Source: Alkalimonas sp. (GTDB taxonomy: Bacteria > Pseudomonadota > Gammaproteobacteria > Enterobacterales > Alteromonadaceae). From it: 9,778 bases of DNA. The stretch lies in contig JAIUMG010000112.1 of NCBI GenBank assembly GCA_022565655.1, positions 1 through 9,778 on the forward strand, written 5' to 3'. The position numbers and the translations under genes are program-made. Below, in pieces: positions 1 through 8,521 of this stretch; the first letter of the stretch is position 1; each line of letters starts with the position of its first letter. Below the pieces are notes generated by a model. It was given only the letters and a program-made list of their open reading frames with translations, was not told the DNA's origin and ran no database searches.

Positions 1-99
1 GATGTGTTTGTTGGCATGGATTTAGTCAAGCACCACAATGAGCTTACCGGTGTTGAGGAGCGTTTTTCAGCCCATAGTTCGCTGCAGCTTCATCGATAA
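1..99 (+). pseudogene. 5' fragment of the hybrid histidine kinase, cut off by an in-frame TAA
   Basis: This stretch is open in frame 1 from the window edge to a TAA at 97-99, and it lies in the same frame as the kinase ORF that follows. Its last residues (SAHSSLQLHR, then stop) run into RDALQQLAWNYQLQQ encoded directly after the stop. Read through, this gives one long amphipathic helix of the kind that precedes the first strand of cache sensor domains. A single C-to-T change (CAA to TAA, Gln to stop) would explain the break. The membrane helix expected before this segment would lie at or beyond the left edge of the window. Seen: the shared frame, the stop and the lack of a good new start. Inferred: that both parts were one gene. 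The alternative is that this is the tail of an unrelated upstream protein. Confidence 0.45.
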
Positions 100-135
100 C
101 GAGATGCATTACAGCAACTTGCCTGGAATTATCAA

Positions 136-2505
136 TTGCAGCAAGATACGGAGCTACTGCAGCATTTGCTTTGGTTGCAGCCCCACTTTATTTCTGCCGG
201 AGTGATGGATGCATCTGGTGATCTGATCGATTACCGCTTACGAGGTGAGCAAAGACAACTGACTGGTTTGAATGTAGCTGATCGTGACTATTTCAAACAA
301 CTGCAATTGAAACCGGTCGGGACATTCGTCAGCGATGTATTTCGGGGGCGGGGAATTGGTGAACATTTGCTGTTTGCTGTGAGTGCACCGTTGTTGAATG
401 AGCAACAGGAGTTCAAAGGTATTGTGCAAGCGTCGGTGTTGTTATCGTCTATTGTAGAGCAGCTGCAACCTGATTCTATCTCTGGCAGTATTCGGGCTGT
501 CTTGGTTGATAATAAAGACCAGCAAGTTTGGTCGGTGCCCGTATCAGATAGCTATGGTCAGTGGCTGGATACATCAGCGGCTCAGTACCAGCCAGGTGAG
601 TCTGTTTTTCACCGCTCCTGGTTAACACCGGTCGATGAAGTTCCATTGAACCAGCTTGGCTCTGCCATTATCAGACACTATCAGACTGACGAAGGTTGGC
701 TGATGATCCTGCATTATCAGCTGGAAACGAGTTTATTGATTTACAATGGGCTTACTTTATTGCTGATTGGCCTGGCGGTGCTGGCGCTTTGGTTGTTGAA
801 CCACTCCGCCTACCGCTTTGCCCGCTTTTTCACCAGACCACTGCAGCAACTCATTGTATCGATGAAGCAGTTTGAACTGCAATCGCAGGCACCATTTTGT
901 GATCTTTCACAACAAGCAACGGCCGTTGAGTTTCAGCAGTTGGTTGATGAATACAATGCTATGGCGATCAGGCTGCATCAGGCGGGAAACAAACTTGAAG
1001 ATCTAAATGCCAGCCTGGAAAGCCGTGTCCACAGCCGAACAGAAGAACTTGCCGCTGAGCGTGATCGCGCCACTGAGCTTGCGGGCGTAAAATCGCGCTT
1101 TCTGGCCACCATGAGTCATGAGTTGCGAACTCCGTTAACCGCCATTATTGGATATGGTGAACAGTTGCGGCAGCATAGCCAGTTAACAGGTGATGAGTTA
1201 GAGCAGCTAACGACGATTCTGCGAAACAGTCATTATCTGCTGGATTTGGTGAATGATATTCTTGATGCGGCTAAGTTAGACGAAGGCAAAGTGCCCCTGG
1301 AGCAGAAGCCGGTGGCCATTAAAAAAATGCTCCAACAGCTCTGTGCTGATCTGCAAAAGCAAGCTGATAAAAAACAATTGTCTCTTTCGTTGCAACTCGA
1401 TGATGCCTTACCGGAGTTTGTGGTGACCGATCCGCTACGGTTGCGTCAGATCCTGCTTAACTTACTGGGCAACGCGATTAAATTTACCGAACAAGGTGGC
1501 GTTGAGGTTCAGGCTTCATTGAGTTCTAGCCATCGAATGCAAATTACAGTAACCGATACTGGCATTGGTATGAGCCTGCAGCAAATGGAAAAAGTGTTCA
1601 GTGCTTTTGAGCAGGCCGATAGCGGCACCAGCCGACAATATGGTGGCACGGGGCTGGGGTTGCATATCAGCTATCAACTGGCCGAGTTGCTGCAGGGGGA
1701 GTTGTCAGTGACTAGTGTGCTGGGAAGAGGCAGCCAGTTTACTTTAGAACTACCCGTTCGTGAGCCAGATTTCGCTGAACCGCTGCCAAGCCCTGAGCCG
1801 GTGTATACTGATACTGCACCACAGTTAAGCGGCCAGTTATTGGTGGTTGATGATGTGGCTGATATCCGTCGCTTGGTGGTTGGTTTAATGCAACCAACCG
1901 GTATGACTGTGCTTGAAGCTGAGCATGGTCAGCAGGCCCTGGAGCAGGTTCAGACTCATGCGGTTGATCTAATTTTAATGGATATGAACATGCCAGTGAT
2001 GGATGGAGTGGAAGCCACTCGGCAGTTAAGAACCATGGGGTATGATGTGCCGATAGTGGCTTTAACCGCCGATGTGTTGCCGGAAGATAAAGCCGACTTT
2101 TTACAGGCAGGCTGTTGCGAGGTGTTAACCAAGCCTATTGATCGGGCAGAGCTTTATCAAACGGTACAGCGTTTACTGCAAGCCGGGCAGCAGCGCCAGG
2201 AAGCCAGTAAGCCCATAGCGGCTTCTAACGCTGAGATAACGGATATGATCAGTCAGCTTCGTAAGCAGTACGTGGCTCAGTTGCCTCAGCAGTACCAGCA
2301 ACTTGTCGACTTGCTAAAAGCCGAAGAACAGAGCCAAGCCTTGGCTTTGTTGCATAAAATCAAAGGGACAGCTGGAAGCTTTGGTTTGGCTGCGATTGCG
2401 CAGCAGGCCGCAGTGCTGGAGCAGCAGCTTAAAACCAACACTCCAGCAGACCCGACAGCGTTAAAAAAACTCGCTGAACAAATTGCAGCCGTGCAATCAT
2501 CTTGA
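136..2505 (+). CDS. Hybrid sensor histidine kinase (cache-HAMP-HisKA-HATPase-REC-HPt), probably 5'-truncated
   Basis: This is a membrane-associated phosphorelay kinase; its signal and partner regulator are unknown. Numbering from the TTG at 136 (789 residues), a cache-type extracytoplasmic sensor covers about 15-195 and includes NVADRDYF at 46-53. A membrane helix lies at about 199-221, then HAMP and a coiled coil to about 315. HisKA has SHELRTPL with phospho-acceptor H328. The ATPase domain has N446, DTGIG at 474-478 and GGTGLGL at 503-509. The receiver has D572/D573, phospho-acceptor D616, T644 and K666. The C-terminal HPt domain has H740 in HKIKGTAGSFG. All phosphotransfer residues are therefore present. 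The start is doubtful: TTG at 136 has no clear Shine-Dalgarno, and the next ATG (205) is already inside the sensor. No first transmembrane helix is encoded, although the periplasmic sensor needs one. The frame stays open upstream to the TAA at 97-99, so the gene is probably interrupted or contains a sequencing error. Confidence 0.85.
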   Translation: MQQDTELLQHLLWLQPHFISAGVMDASGDLIDYRLRGEQRQLTGLNVADRDYFKQLQLKPVGTFVSDVFRGRGIGEHLLFAVSAPLLNEQQEFKGIVQASVLLSSIVEQLQPDSISGSIRAVLVDNKDQQVWSVPVSDSYGQWLDTSAAQYQPGESVFHRSWLTPVDEVPLNQLGSAIIRHYQTDEGWLMILHYQLETSLLIYNGLTLLLIGLAVLALWLLNHSAYRFARFFTRPLQQLIVSMKQFELQSQAPFCDLSQQATAVEFQQLVDEYNAMAIRLHQAGNKLEDLNASLESRVHSRTEELAAERDRATELAGVKSRFLATMSHELRTPLTAIIGYGEQLRQHSQLTGDELEQLTTILRNSHYLLDLVNDILDAAKLDEGKVPLEQKPVAIKKMLQQLCADLQKQADKKQLSLSLQLDDALPEFVVTDPLRLRQILLNLLGNAIKFTEQGGVEVQASLSSSHRMQITVTDTGIGMSLQQMEKVFSAFEQADSGTSRQYGGTGLGLHISYQLAELLQGELSVTSVLGRGSQFTLELPVREPDFAEPLPSPEPVYTDTAPQLSGQLLVVDDVADIRRLVVGLMQPTGMTVLEAEHGQQALEQVQTHAVDLILMDMNMPVMDGVEATRQLRTMGYDVPIVALTADVLPEDKADFLQAGCCEVLTKPIDRAELYQTVQRLLQAGQQRQEASKPIAASNAEITDMISQLRKQYVAQLPQQYQQLVDLLKAEEQSQALALLHKIKGTAGSFGLAAIAQQAAVLEQQLKTNTPADPTALKKLAEQIAAVQSS

Positions 2506-2523
2506 GGTTACTTGGGTATAAGC

Positions 2524-2556
2524 AATAAAAATGCCGCTCAATTAACTGAGCGGCAT
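2524..2556 (-). terminator. Intrinsic terminator of the nuclease gene
   Basis: A perfect 10-bp stem (ATGCCGCTCA at 2531-2540 pairing with TGAGCGGCAT at 2547-2556) encloses a 6-nt loop. On the minus strand the hairpin is followed by TTTTATT (2530-2524), giving a standard U-tract. It begins 17 nt after the nuclease stop codon. On the plus strand the hairpin is followed by GGTTGACC and has no U-tract, so it should terminate the convergent kinase transcript poorly. Confidence 0.82.
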
Positions 2557-2573
2557 GGTTGACCAGCTTACCA

Positions 2574-5500
2574 TTAAAACTGAACGGCAAGTGGCTCGCT
2601 ACACAGGGCAGTCGTATCATCACATAGTGTATAAATTACGTCTGATGTGCTTGCTCTGAACCGATCATTATAACGACCGGGCCGGTTTAATGTGGTTACT
2701 GGTGAATCATCACGGTATAGGGTTAACCCGGTTTGCTCGCTACTCCAACGTAATTGCACTAAAGTTACCCCTGAGCGCGCCTGGTTGACTCGGATCAGTT
2801 CCAGTGAGGCATTCAGCGGCGGCTGTACTGCGTTCAGCTGCAATGTAATCAGTAGAGGATCATGATCCGAGGTACGGAACGGATCCGCCTCGTAGAAATT
2901 ATCTGGCTTCACCAGCCCACCTTGCAGTGGGCCTTCGCTGTAATTAAACGCCGGGATCTCATCCGAGTTGATGTACCAGGATTGGGCTTGCAACACTTTT
3001 GCTGCCAATGATGGGCTGGCAAAAGCGTGATCCAGGCTGCCGGATTCGCCCATAAAGGTATAGCTATAGACACTGTAATCACCAGCATTGCTCTGCACGG
3101 CCAGGTTGACAAAACCGGCGGCTTCCATTGCGGCTAGCGGATCTTCTTTGGCATAAGCATTGAAATCTCCCAGTACCATGATGTCGCTGTTGCCTGCATG
3201 GGTCGGATCGGTCTCCAGCCAACGCAACATCGCCTCGGCTGATTTAGTGCGCCAGTTATTCCAGCAGCCCTGACCATCGCCCTGGTCTGCATTGATACCA
3301 CTGGCATTGCCACAGACTTTTGCTCTTAGGTGCACAGCGACAGCAGTGAACACGGCACCTTGTTCGGTGATAAAGCTTTGCGCCAACGCCGGGCGCTGCC
3401 GGGAAGTATCAAAGTCAGGATCCACGCTTGAGTCGAGCACGGCAAAGCCACCATGCAGGCTTACTCGGTTAGCGCGATAGATAAAAGCAGGCTTGATGGC
3501 GTCTGTACCCAGCCAGCCGGTAGCAACATAGTTCCAGTCAGCTGTTGAGGAGGCATCGTTCAATGCGGTTACCAAATGCTGCAAGGTGGAATCATCGGCA
3601 TCATTTTCAATTTCAATCAACGCCAGCACATCGGCGTCAAGCGCCAAAATCGCCGGGATCAGCTTATCCAGTTGGCGAATTAACTCACTTTCAGAGCGGG
3701 CACCACGACAGCCCAGTTCATTGGGTCCACAGCTATTGCCGGGCACGTCAAAGGTGGTAAACAGGTTTTCGACGTTAAAGGTTGCTACGTTCAGATCACC
3801 TTGCTCGGCCAATACTGGTGTTTCTGTTCTTGGGTTACTGCTGGTGATAAAGCTTGGCGTACTAAGCTGACGCATACGGTAAGCACCGAAGGCATAGCTC
3901 ATGACACCATCCAGGCCAGCACGCACTAAGTAGCCATTGCGGATAGGGTTGGATGCAGAGAGCTCAGAGACACCATCTTCACCGGTAATAAAAGGCTGGC
4001 GATTAACGCCGGTCAGGCCATTATCGATGATCATACGATTGAGCCGGTTGCTTGCCATCACCGCTTGAGCTTCAGTCCCTGGCGTTACAATCTGGGTTGG
4101 GTTGTATAAGCGGCCATTGGAGACGGTAAACTCACCAAAACGCACTGCATTAAAGACATCGGTCACAGTGAAATCATCGGCGGTTTGTACCCACATACCT
4201 GCAATGCTTTCCAATTGCTCAAAGCTGTCCACCGGTAGGTTGAGCTCAACCGGGCTGACCTGCTGCAAACGATCGCTATCACAGATGGCCAGTTCATTGA
4301 CATCGGCAAGCTGGGTTTCTTCAAAGAACTCGGCGACGGTACCGCGTACCCGCACCAAATCACCCACTTGCACTGGCACACCAAAGCCATTGTCGTACAC
4401 GAAAATGCCCTCGGATGTGGCTGGGTTGTTGTCCTGATTTTGCTCTTTCTCTTGCAGATAAAAACCACCTAAGCCACCGTTGTCGGTTTGCTGAAATGCA
4501 GCGGTAACAACGGCCTGCAATTGCACTTCTGCACCTTGCAGTGGGCTCTGGAAACCAGTGCCTTGCACCTGATGAATGCGGGTGACCGGGTTGTCACAGG
4601 CAAAAGCTGCTGGCTCAATCGGGTTCTCTGCGGTCAGCAGAATATTGGCCAGACGCCAGGTACTGCAGTTGCCGCTGTCAAACTGATAGCGCAATGCCAG
4701 ATGTACCTTGCCGTTTAATGCGGCCAGTTGTTCAAAACCATCAAAGCGTACCGGTACATTGTTGCTGCTAAAATCATCCGGACTGATGCTGGTGAGCAGT
4801 TCCCAGTCGCTAGGTTCCAGCTCTGTGCCATTGAATTGGGTCGAGTAGTAAATATCCAGGTTATTCACTCCGGCAAAGCCGCGAGCAATATCAACGGCCA
4901 GGCGTTCACCGGTCTGACTATCGAGCTCAAAGGCGGGAGATACCAGCCAGCTGTCATTGGCATTGCAGCTGCCGTCTACGAAGCCAGAAAAGCTAACGTT
5001 ATTAAAACCGCCATCCCATTGCCATTGTTGCTCGCCTTGCAGGCTCCACTGCTGCCAGCCTTTTTCAAAGGGGTTGCTGGCAAAATCACGCTGATACAGC
5101 GTAATTCGATCGGCGTCGGCACTCAGGTTGCCGGTGACCAGTAGGTTATCAAAACGGTTGTTGCCAGTGGCATTGCTGGCGCCATCCAGTGTGATGCGAA
5201 AGTAGACACTGGCCTGGTTGTTAAGCTCATCTACAGCGGAGAAATCGTAGCTACGCAACTGAAAGCTGCTGCCCAGCGCGCCTGCATCCACCGCAAACTC
5301 GGTAAAGGTTTCACCATCCAGTGACCAGCTGATACGCCGTTCGTTAAAGCCTGTGGCTGTTCCTCGTTGCGCCCAGCTTAGCTGTAAGTCCTGATAACCT
5401 TCACTGTTGACTTGAATAACCACAGCTGCACCATTGTTGCTGTTGCCAGGGCCACCTTGTACAGACAAACTCCCACCAGCGGCATAACCGGGCAGGGCAT

Positions 5501-5744
5501 TGATGGTGGTGCCGGCAAAAGACTGAATGGAGACATAACTGCCATTGGCAGTGGTATCTTCATTAAAGTTAGTGAGAAAGAGTGCCCCAGCCCCACTATC
5601 TGGTTGCTGTGGGAAGGACTCCGGGTTAAAGCCAAAGTTGCCATCAGGCAACTCATTGAAGTTTTGTGACCAGTAGGCGATCGGAGTTTGCGCCCACAAG
5701 CCAAAGGTGCAGACTAGCAGCACCAGAGCCAGTAGTTGTTTCAT
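2574..5744 (-). CDS. ExeM/NucH-family extracellular endonuclease
   Basis: This is a predicted exported, metal-dependent DNase of the endonuclease/exonuclease/phosphatase (DNase I-like) superfamily, 1056 residues long. In order: a signal peptide (hydrophobic 3-17, likely cleavage after A18); a beta-sandwich module at about 21-206; a second module at about 215-372 with choice-of-anchor-J features (FEKGW at 226-230, DSWLVSP at 264-270); an OB-fold at about 385-490; a linker region; and the catalytic domain at about 648-972. Active-site motifs are FNVEN (656-660), EIEN (711-714), VHLRAK (804-809), GDFNA (859-863), SLDHAF (903-908) and SDHDPL (959-964), with H805 and H961 as the likely catalytic histidines. 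A tail at about 975-1056 is beta-rich. The start at 5744 is fixed by the signal peptide; upstream there is only a weak purine stretch (CGGATA). Related nucleases feed on or remodel extracellular DNA. It is a single gene with its own terminator and probably its own promoter. Confidence 0.9.
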   Translation of the reverse strand: MKQLLALVLLVCTFGLWAQTPIAYWSQNFNELPDGNFGFNPESFPQQPDSGAGALFLTNFNEDTTANGSYVSIQSFAGTTINALPGYAAGGSLSVQGGPGNSNNGAAVVIQVNSEGYQDLQLSWAQRGTATGFNERRISWSLDGETFTEFAVDAGALGSSFQLRSYDFSAVDELNNQASVYFRITLDGASNATGNNRFDNLLVTGNLSADADRITLYQRDFASNPFEKGWQQWSLQGEQQWQWDGGFNNVSFSGFVDGSCNANDSWLVSPAFELDSQTGERLAVDIARGFAGVNNLDIYYSTQFNGTELEPSDWELLTSISPDDFSSNNVPVRFDGFEQLAALNGKVHLALRYQFDSGNCSTWRLANILLTAENPIEPAAFACDNPVTRIHQVQGTGFQSPLQGAEVQLQAVVTAAFQQTDNGGLGGFYLQEKEQNQDNNPATSEGIFVYDNGFGVPVQVGDLVRVRGTVAEFFEETQLADVNELAICDSDRLQQVSPVELNLPVDSFEQLESIAGMWVQTADDFTVTDVFNAVRFGEFTVSNGRLYNPTQIVTPGTEAQAVMASNRLNRMIIDNGLTGVNRQPFITGEDGVSELSASNPIRNGYLVRAGLDGVMSYAFGAYRMRQLSTPSFITSSNPRTETPVLAEQGDLNVATFNVENLFTTFDVPGNSCGPNELGCRGARSESELIRQLDKLIPAILALDADVLALIEIENDADDSTLQHLVTALNDASSTADWNYVATGWLGTDAIKPAFIYRANRVSLHGGFAVLDSSVDPDFDTSRQRPALAQSFITEQGAVFTAVAVHLRAKVCGNASGINADQGDGQGCWNNWRTKSAEAMLRWLETDPTHAGNSDIMVLGDFNAYAKEDPLAAMEAAGFVNLAVQSNAGDYSVYSYTFMGESGSLDHAFASPSLAAKVLQAQSWYINSDEIPAFNYSEGPLQGGLVKPDNFYEADPFRTSDHDPLLITLQLNAVQPPLNASLELIRVNQARSGVTLVQLRWSSEQTGLTLYRDDSPVTTLNRPGRYNDRFRASTSDVIYTLCDDTTALCSEPLAVQF

Positions 5745-5858
5745 TGTTCGGTATCCGTTTTTATGTTTTATCGTTATGACGTGGTACGGCAGTACGCCCT
5801 GAACAGCACTTTGCTACGGTGACACAGCTAAAGCCGCAGACCAGTAACTGAGCCTGAA

Positions 5859-5887
5859 ACTATAGAAGTTTATTGTGTCATTTTCAT
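5859..5887 (-). promoter_or_regulatory. Candidate sigma70 promoter of the nuclease gene
   Basis: On the minus strand ATGAAA (5887-5882, 4/6 to TTGACA) is followed after 17 nt by TATAGT (5864-5859, 5/6 to TATAAT). Transcription would start near 5852, leaving a leader of about 107 nt before the ATG at 5744. It sits in the AT-rich part of the intergenic region, downstream of the fadE terminator, as expected for an independent unit. The assignment rests on consensus matching by eye only. Confidence 0.38.
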
Positions 5888-5921
5888 TAAATTTTAAGCT
5901 GGTGCTAAATAATAAAGAGAA

Positions 5922-5937
5922 AACAGCCTGGGCTGTT
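5922..5937 (-). repeat. Small palindrome between the fadE terminator and the nuclease promoter
   Basis: AACAGCC (5922-5928) and GGCTGTT (5931-5937) are perfect inverted arms separated by TG; as a hairpin this would form a 6-bp stem with a CTGG loop. On the minus strand it is followed by the T-rich TTCTCTTTATTATTT. It could be a weak back-up terminator for fadE read-through or an operator upstream of the nuclease promoter. The sequence does not decide between these. Confidence 0.35.
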
Positions 5938-5968
5938 AACATTGCAGGTGGTTTTATGTACGGCATAA

Positions 5969-5997
5969 AAAAACCCGGTTTCGTTCACCGGGTTTTT
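5969..5997 (-). terminator. Intrinsic terminator of fadE, structurally bidirectional
   Basis: AAAAACCCGGT (5969-5979) pairs perfectly with ACCGGGTTTTT (5987-5997) around a 7-nt loop. Because the arms end in A and T runs, the hairpin carries a U-tract on either strand. It begins 17 nt after the fadE stop codon at 6015 and separates fadE from the nuclease unit downstream. Confidence 0.87.
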
Positions 5998-6014
5998 CTG
6001 GTTGATAGAGCAGG

Positions 6015-8483
6015 TTAAGCCGCGTTCACTTCATCGCTTTTTTGCTGCTCAGCTTCCAGCATGGACTTGTCTGCAGCCAGATAATTGAAATCAAAGTCAT
6101 CCACGTTGATGGTGCGCAGCCGAGTTGCTTCGGCTTGTCTTAAGACATTGGCTTCTTCATCAGAAATGACCTTCAGCTCAAGCCCAAGATCGGCTACTTC
6201 ATTCAGGCGGAAGAAAGGCAGCCTTTTCTTAGCCGCTTGTGTGACTTTATCAAAGATAGGCTCTGCCGCCAGAATATCACGCAAAGCTTGCTCGACTTGA
6301 CCCAGTGGGTTGTTGTCTTTATCTGCCAGATACAAATGGTGGCCCAGACGGCTTCGAGCTTCACAAGGTGTTTGCATAATGCGGGCAACCTTATGCTCAG
6401 TGACGTCAGATGGACGACGCAAGGTGCGACCCCATGGGAACACCACACGTTTTAGCACCACTCCAACCAGTCGATTTGGGAAGTTATCAAACAATTCATC
6501 CAGCGCATGCTGTGCTTTGGCTAAGTTATCTTCACAAGCCCATTGCACCAGTGGCAGATCCTGAGGCTGACGACCTTCATCCTGGTAACGTTTCAGCACA
6601 CTGGAGGTCAGGTAAAGCATGCTCAGAATGTCTCCCAGGCGAGCTGAGATGCGTTCTCGGCGCTTTAAGTCACCGCCCAGGGTTCCCATGGCTACATCAG
6701 ACATCAGGGCCAAAGCAGCGCTAAAGCGGTTCATTTGCTTGTAGTAACGGGCTGTCGCATCACCATAGGGGGCACTGCTGAACAAGCCGCCGCTGGCTGA
6801 TAACCAGAACGACCGGAAGAAGTTACTAATGGCAAAGCCAATATGGCCAAATAAAGCCTTATCGAATGCTGTGACCGCTGCTCGTGCTTCAGTCAATTGT
6901 GCCGCTTGTAATTCAGCCAGTACGTATGGATGGCAGCGAATAGCTCCCTGACCATAGATAATCATGTTGCGTGTCAGAATATTCGCACCTTCTACCGTAA
7001 TGGCAACCGGTGCGCCCTGATAACCGCGAGCCAGATAATTGCCCGGGCCCATGCAGATCCCTTTACCGCCGTGCACATCCATCGCATCAATCATCGCCAG
7101 ACGCATGCGTTCGGTAATATGGTACTTGGTGATGGCCGAAATGACGGAAGGTTTCTCACCCAGGTCAATGGAGCCAACTGACATGGTGGTCGAAGCACAA
7201 GCCATGTAAGCGTAGCCACCAATGCGTGCCATCGCTTCTTCAACCCCTTCCATTTTTCCGATTGGGATCTTGAACTGGCGACGAATACGAGCATAAGCGC
7301 CTGTCGACATGGCCGCGGCTTTGATACCGGCGGTGCTATTTGAGGGTAAGGTAATAGCACGACCAACCGACAGACACTCAACCAGCATACGCCAGCCCTG
7401 GCCGGCCATTTTGGCGCCACCGATAATATAATCCAAGGGCACGAAGACATCATTGCCCTGAGTTGGGCCATTCTGAAAGGGCACATTCAATGGAAAATGG
7501 CGACGGCCAATTTTGACCCCTGGCGTATCTGCTGGGATCAAAGCACAGGTGATCCCTAAATCTTCCTGCTCACCAAGCAAATGCTCCGGATCCTGCATTT
7601 TAAATGCTAAGCCAAGCACCGTGGCTATTGGCGCCAGGGTAATGTAACGCTTATTCCAGGTTAAACGCATCCCTAAGACTTCTTTACCTTGCCATTCGCC
7701 TTTGCAGACGATACCGACATCCGGGATTGACCCGGCATCAGAACCTGCTTCAGGGCTGGTCAGAGCAAAACAAGGTACATCAATACCTTTGGCCAGCCGT
7801 GGCAAGTAGTGTTGCTTCTGTTCATCCGTACCGTAGTGCTGCAGTAGTTCGCCCGGGCCTAACGAGTTGGGTACCCCAACAATGCTGGATAAAACCATGC
7901 TTTTGCTGGTGAGCTTTTGTAGCACACAAGATTGGGCATAGGCTGAGAACTCTAAGCCGCCGTATTCTTTCTTAATGATCATGGCAAAAAAGCCATGGTC
8001 TTTTAGAAACTGATACACTTCCGGGGATAAATCAGCACGCTCATGGGTGATCTCCCAATCATCCACCATATCCAGCAACTCTTCTACTGGACCATCTAAA
8101 AAGGCTTGCTCTTCAGGGCTTAACCGCGGAGTTGGGTAATTGTGTAGCTTATGCCAGTCAGGGTTGCCTCGGAATAAGTCGGCTTCCCACCAGGTGGTGC
8201 CGGCATCTATGGCTTCTTTTTCGGTGGTGGACATTTCAGGCATGATCTTACGATACAGGCCAAGCAATGGTTGTGTGATTAGTTTTTGCCGGATAAAGGC
8301 AATGTTGAGCGGTAGTGCGATGATTAAAAAGATCACCCAGCTAGCTGCACCAACCGGGCCGGCGTAACTGCCCGCCAATAAAACCACAGCGATGGCTGCG
8401 GTGAACAGCGTCAGGCTGGCGCGATGGTATGCCAACACGCCAATCACCAACAACAGTATCAGGCTAAATACAAACCCTTCCAT
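6015..8483 (-). CDS. fadE: FadE-type acyl-CoA dehydrogenase, membrane-anchored
   Basis: FadE catalyses the first step of aerobic fatty-acid beta-oxidation, FAD-dependent oxidation of acyl-CoA to trans-2-enoyl-CoA, passing electrons toward the respiratory chain. The 822-residue length matches the large enterobacterial FadE (about 814), not the roughly 380-residue soluble ACADs. Hydrophobic segments at about 3-19, 24-40 and 45-63 form an N-terminal membrane anchor. The ACAD core includes TEKEAIDAGTTWWE (87-100), KKEYGGLEFSAYAQS (171-185), SPEAGSDAG (243-251) and WNKRYITLAP (276-285). ITVEGANILTR (495-505) contains the presumed catalytic base E498. The C-terminal extension keeps ERISARLGD (610-618) and INVDDFD (792-798). 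Residue order follows my memory of E. coli FadE over nearly the whole length. The ATG at 8483 is supported by AGGAG at 8494-8490, 6 nt upstream. The gene is monocistronic, with a FadR-like operator in its leader and a terminator just behind it. Confidence 0.97.
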   Translation of the reverse strand: MEGFVFSLILLLVIGVLAYHRASLTLFTAAIAVVLLAGSYAGPVGAASWVIFLIIALPLNIAFIRQKLITQPLLGLYRKIMPEMSTTEKEAIDAGTTWWEADLFRGNPDWHKLHNYPTPRLSPEEQAFLDGPVEELLDMVDDWEITHERADLSPEVYQFLKDHGFFAMIIKKEYGGLEFSAYAQSCVLQKLTSKSMVLSSIVGVPNSLGPGELLQHYGTDEQKQHYLPRLAKGIDVPCFALTSPEAGSDAGSIPDVGIVCKGEWQGKEVLGMRLTWNKRYITLAPIATVLGLAFKMQDPEHLLGEQEDLGITCALIPADTPGVKIGRRHFPLNVPFQNGPTQGNDVFVPLDYIIGGAKMAGQGWRMLVECLSVGRAITLPSNSTAGIKAAAMSTGAYARIRRQFKIPIGKMEGVEEAMARIGGYAYMACASTTMSVGSIDLGEKPSVISAITKYHITERMRLAMIDAMDVHGGKGICMGPGNYLARGYQGAPVAITVEGANILTRNMIIYGQGAIRCHPYVLAELQAAQLTEARAAVTAFDKALFGHIGFAISNFFRSFWLSASGGLFSSAPYGDATARYYKQMNRFSAALALMSDVAMGTLGGDLKRRERISARLGDILSMLYLTSSVLKRYQDEGRQPQDLPLVQWACEDNLAKAQHALDELFDNFPNRLVGVVLKRVVFPWGRTLRRPSDVTEHKVARIMQTPCEARSRLGHHLYLADKDNNPLGQVEQALRDILAAEPIFDKVTQAAKKRLPFFRLNEVADLGLELKVISDEEANVLRQAEATRLRTINVDDFDFNYLAADKSMLEAEQQKSDEVNAA

Positions 8484-8494
8484 AATTATCTCCT

Positions 8495-8511
8495 AAGAGG
8501 TCTGACCACTA
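8495..8511 (-). promoter_or_regulatory. FadR-type operator in the fadE leader, next to the Shine-Dalgarno
   Basis: The core GGTCTGACC (8499-8507) is a perfect palindrome around T8503 and equals the GGTCNGACC core of known FadR operators. Symmetry continues outward with G8497/C8509 and A8496/T8510, with one mismatch at 8498/8508. On the minus strand the 17-mer reads TAGTGGTCAGACCTCTT. It lies just downstream of the proposed fadE transcription start (about 8515) and abuts the AGGAG ribosome site at 8494-8490, so bound FadR would block initiation or early elongation. In E. coli, FadR represses fadE and is released by long-chain acyl-CoA. The fadR gene itself is not in this window. Confidence 0.72.
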
Positions 8512-8521
8512 TTGGGTTTAG

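Noticed and set aside
4728..5144. 138-residue plus-strand ORF, and other ORFs of 60-140 residues opposite the nuclease and fadE genes
   Set aside because: They lie wholly inside well-supported genes on the other strand, have no recognisable domains or ribosome sites, and are explained as shadows of the real coding frames.
1..5744. A functional pairing of the hybrid kinase with the neighbouring nuclease
   Set aside because: The genes are convergent with separate transcription units, and nothing in the sequence links the kinase to nuclease control. Adjacency alone is not evidence.
5875..5892. GTGTCAT upstream of the nuclease, resembling half of a Pho box (CTGTCAT)
   Set aside because: The second direct repeat expected 11 bp away matches at only about 3 of 7 positions, and upstream spacing fits no better. 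One half-site is not enough to claim PhoB control.
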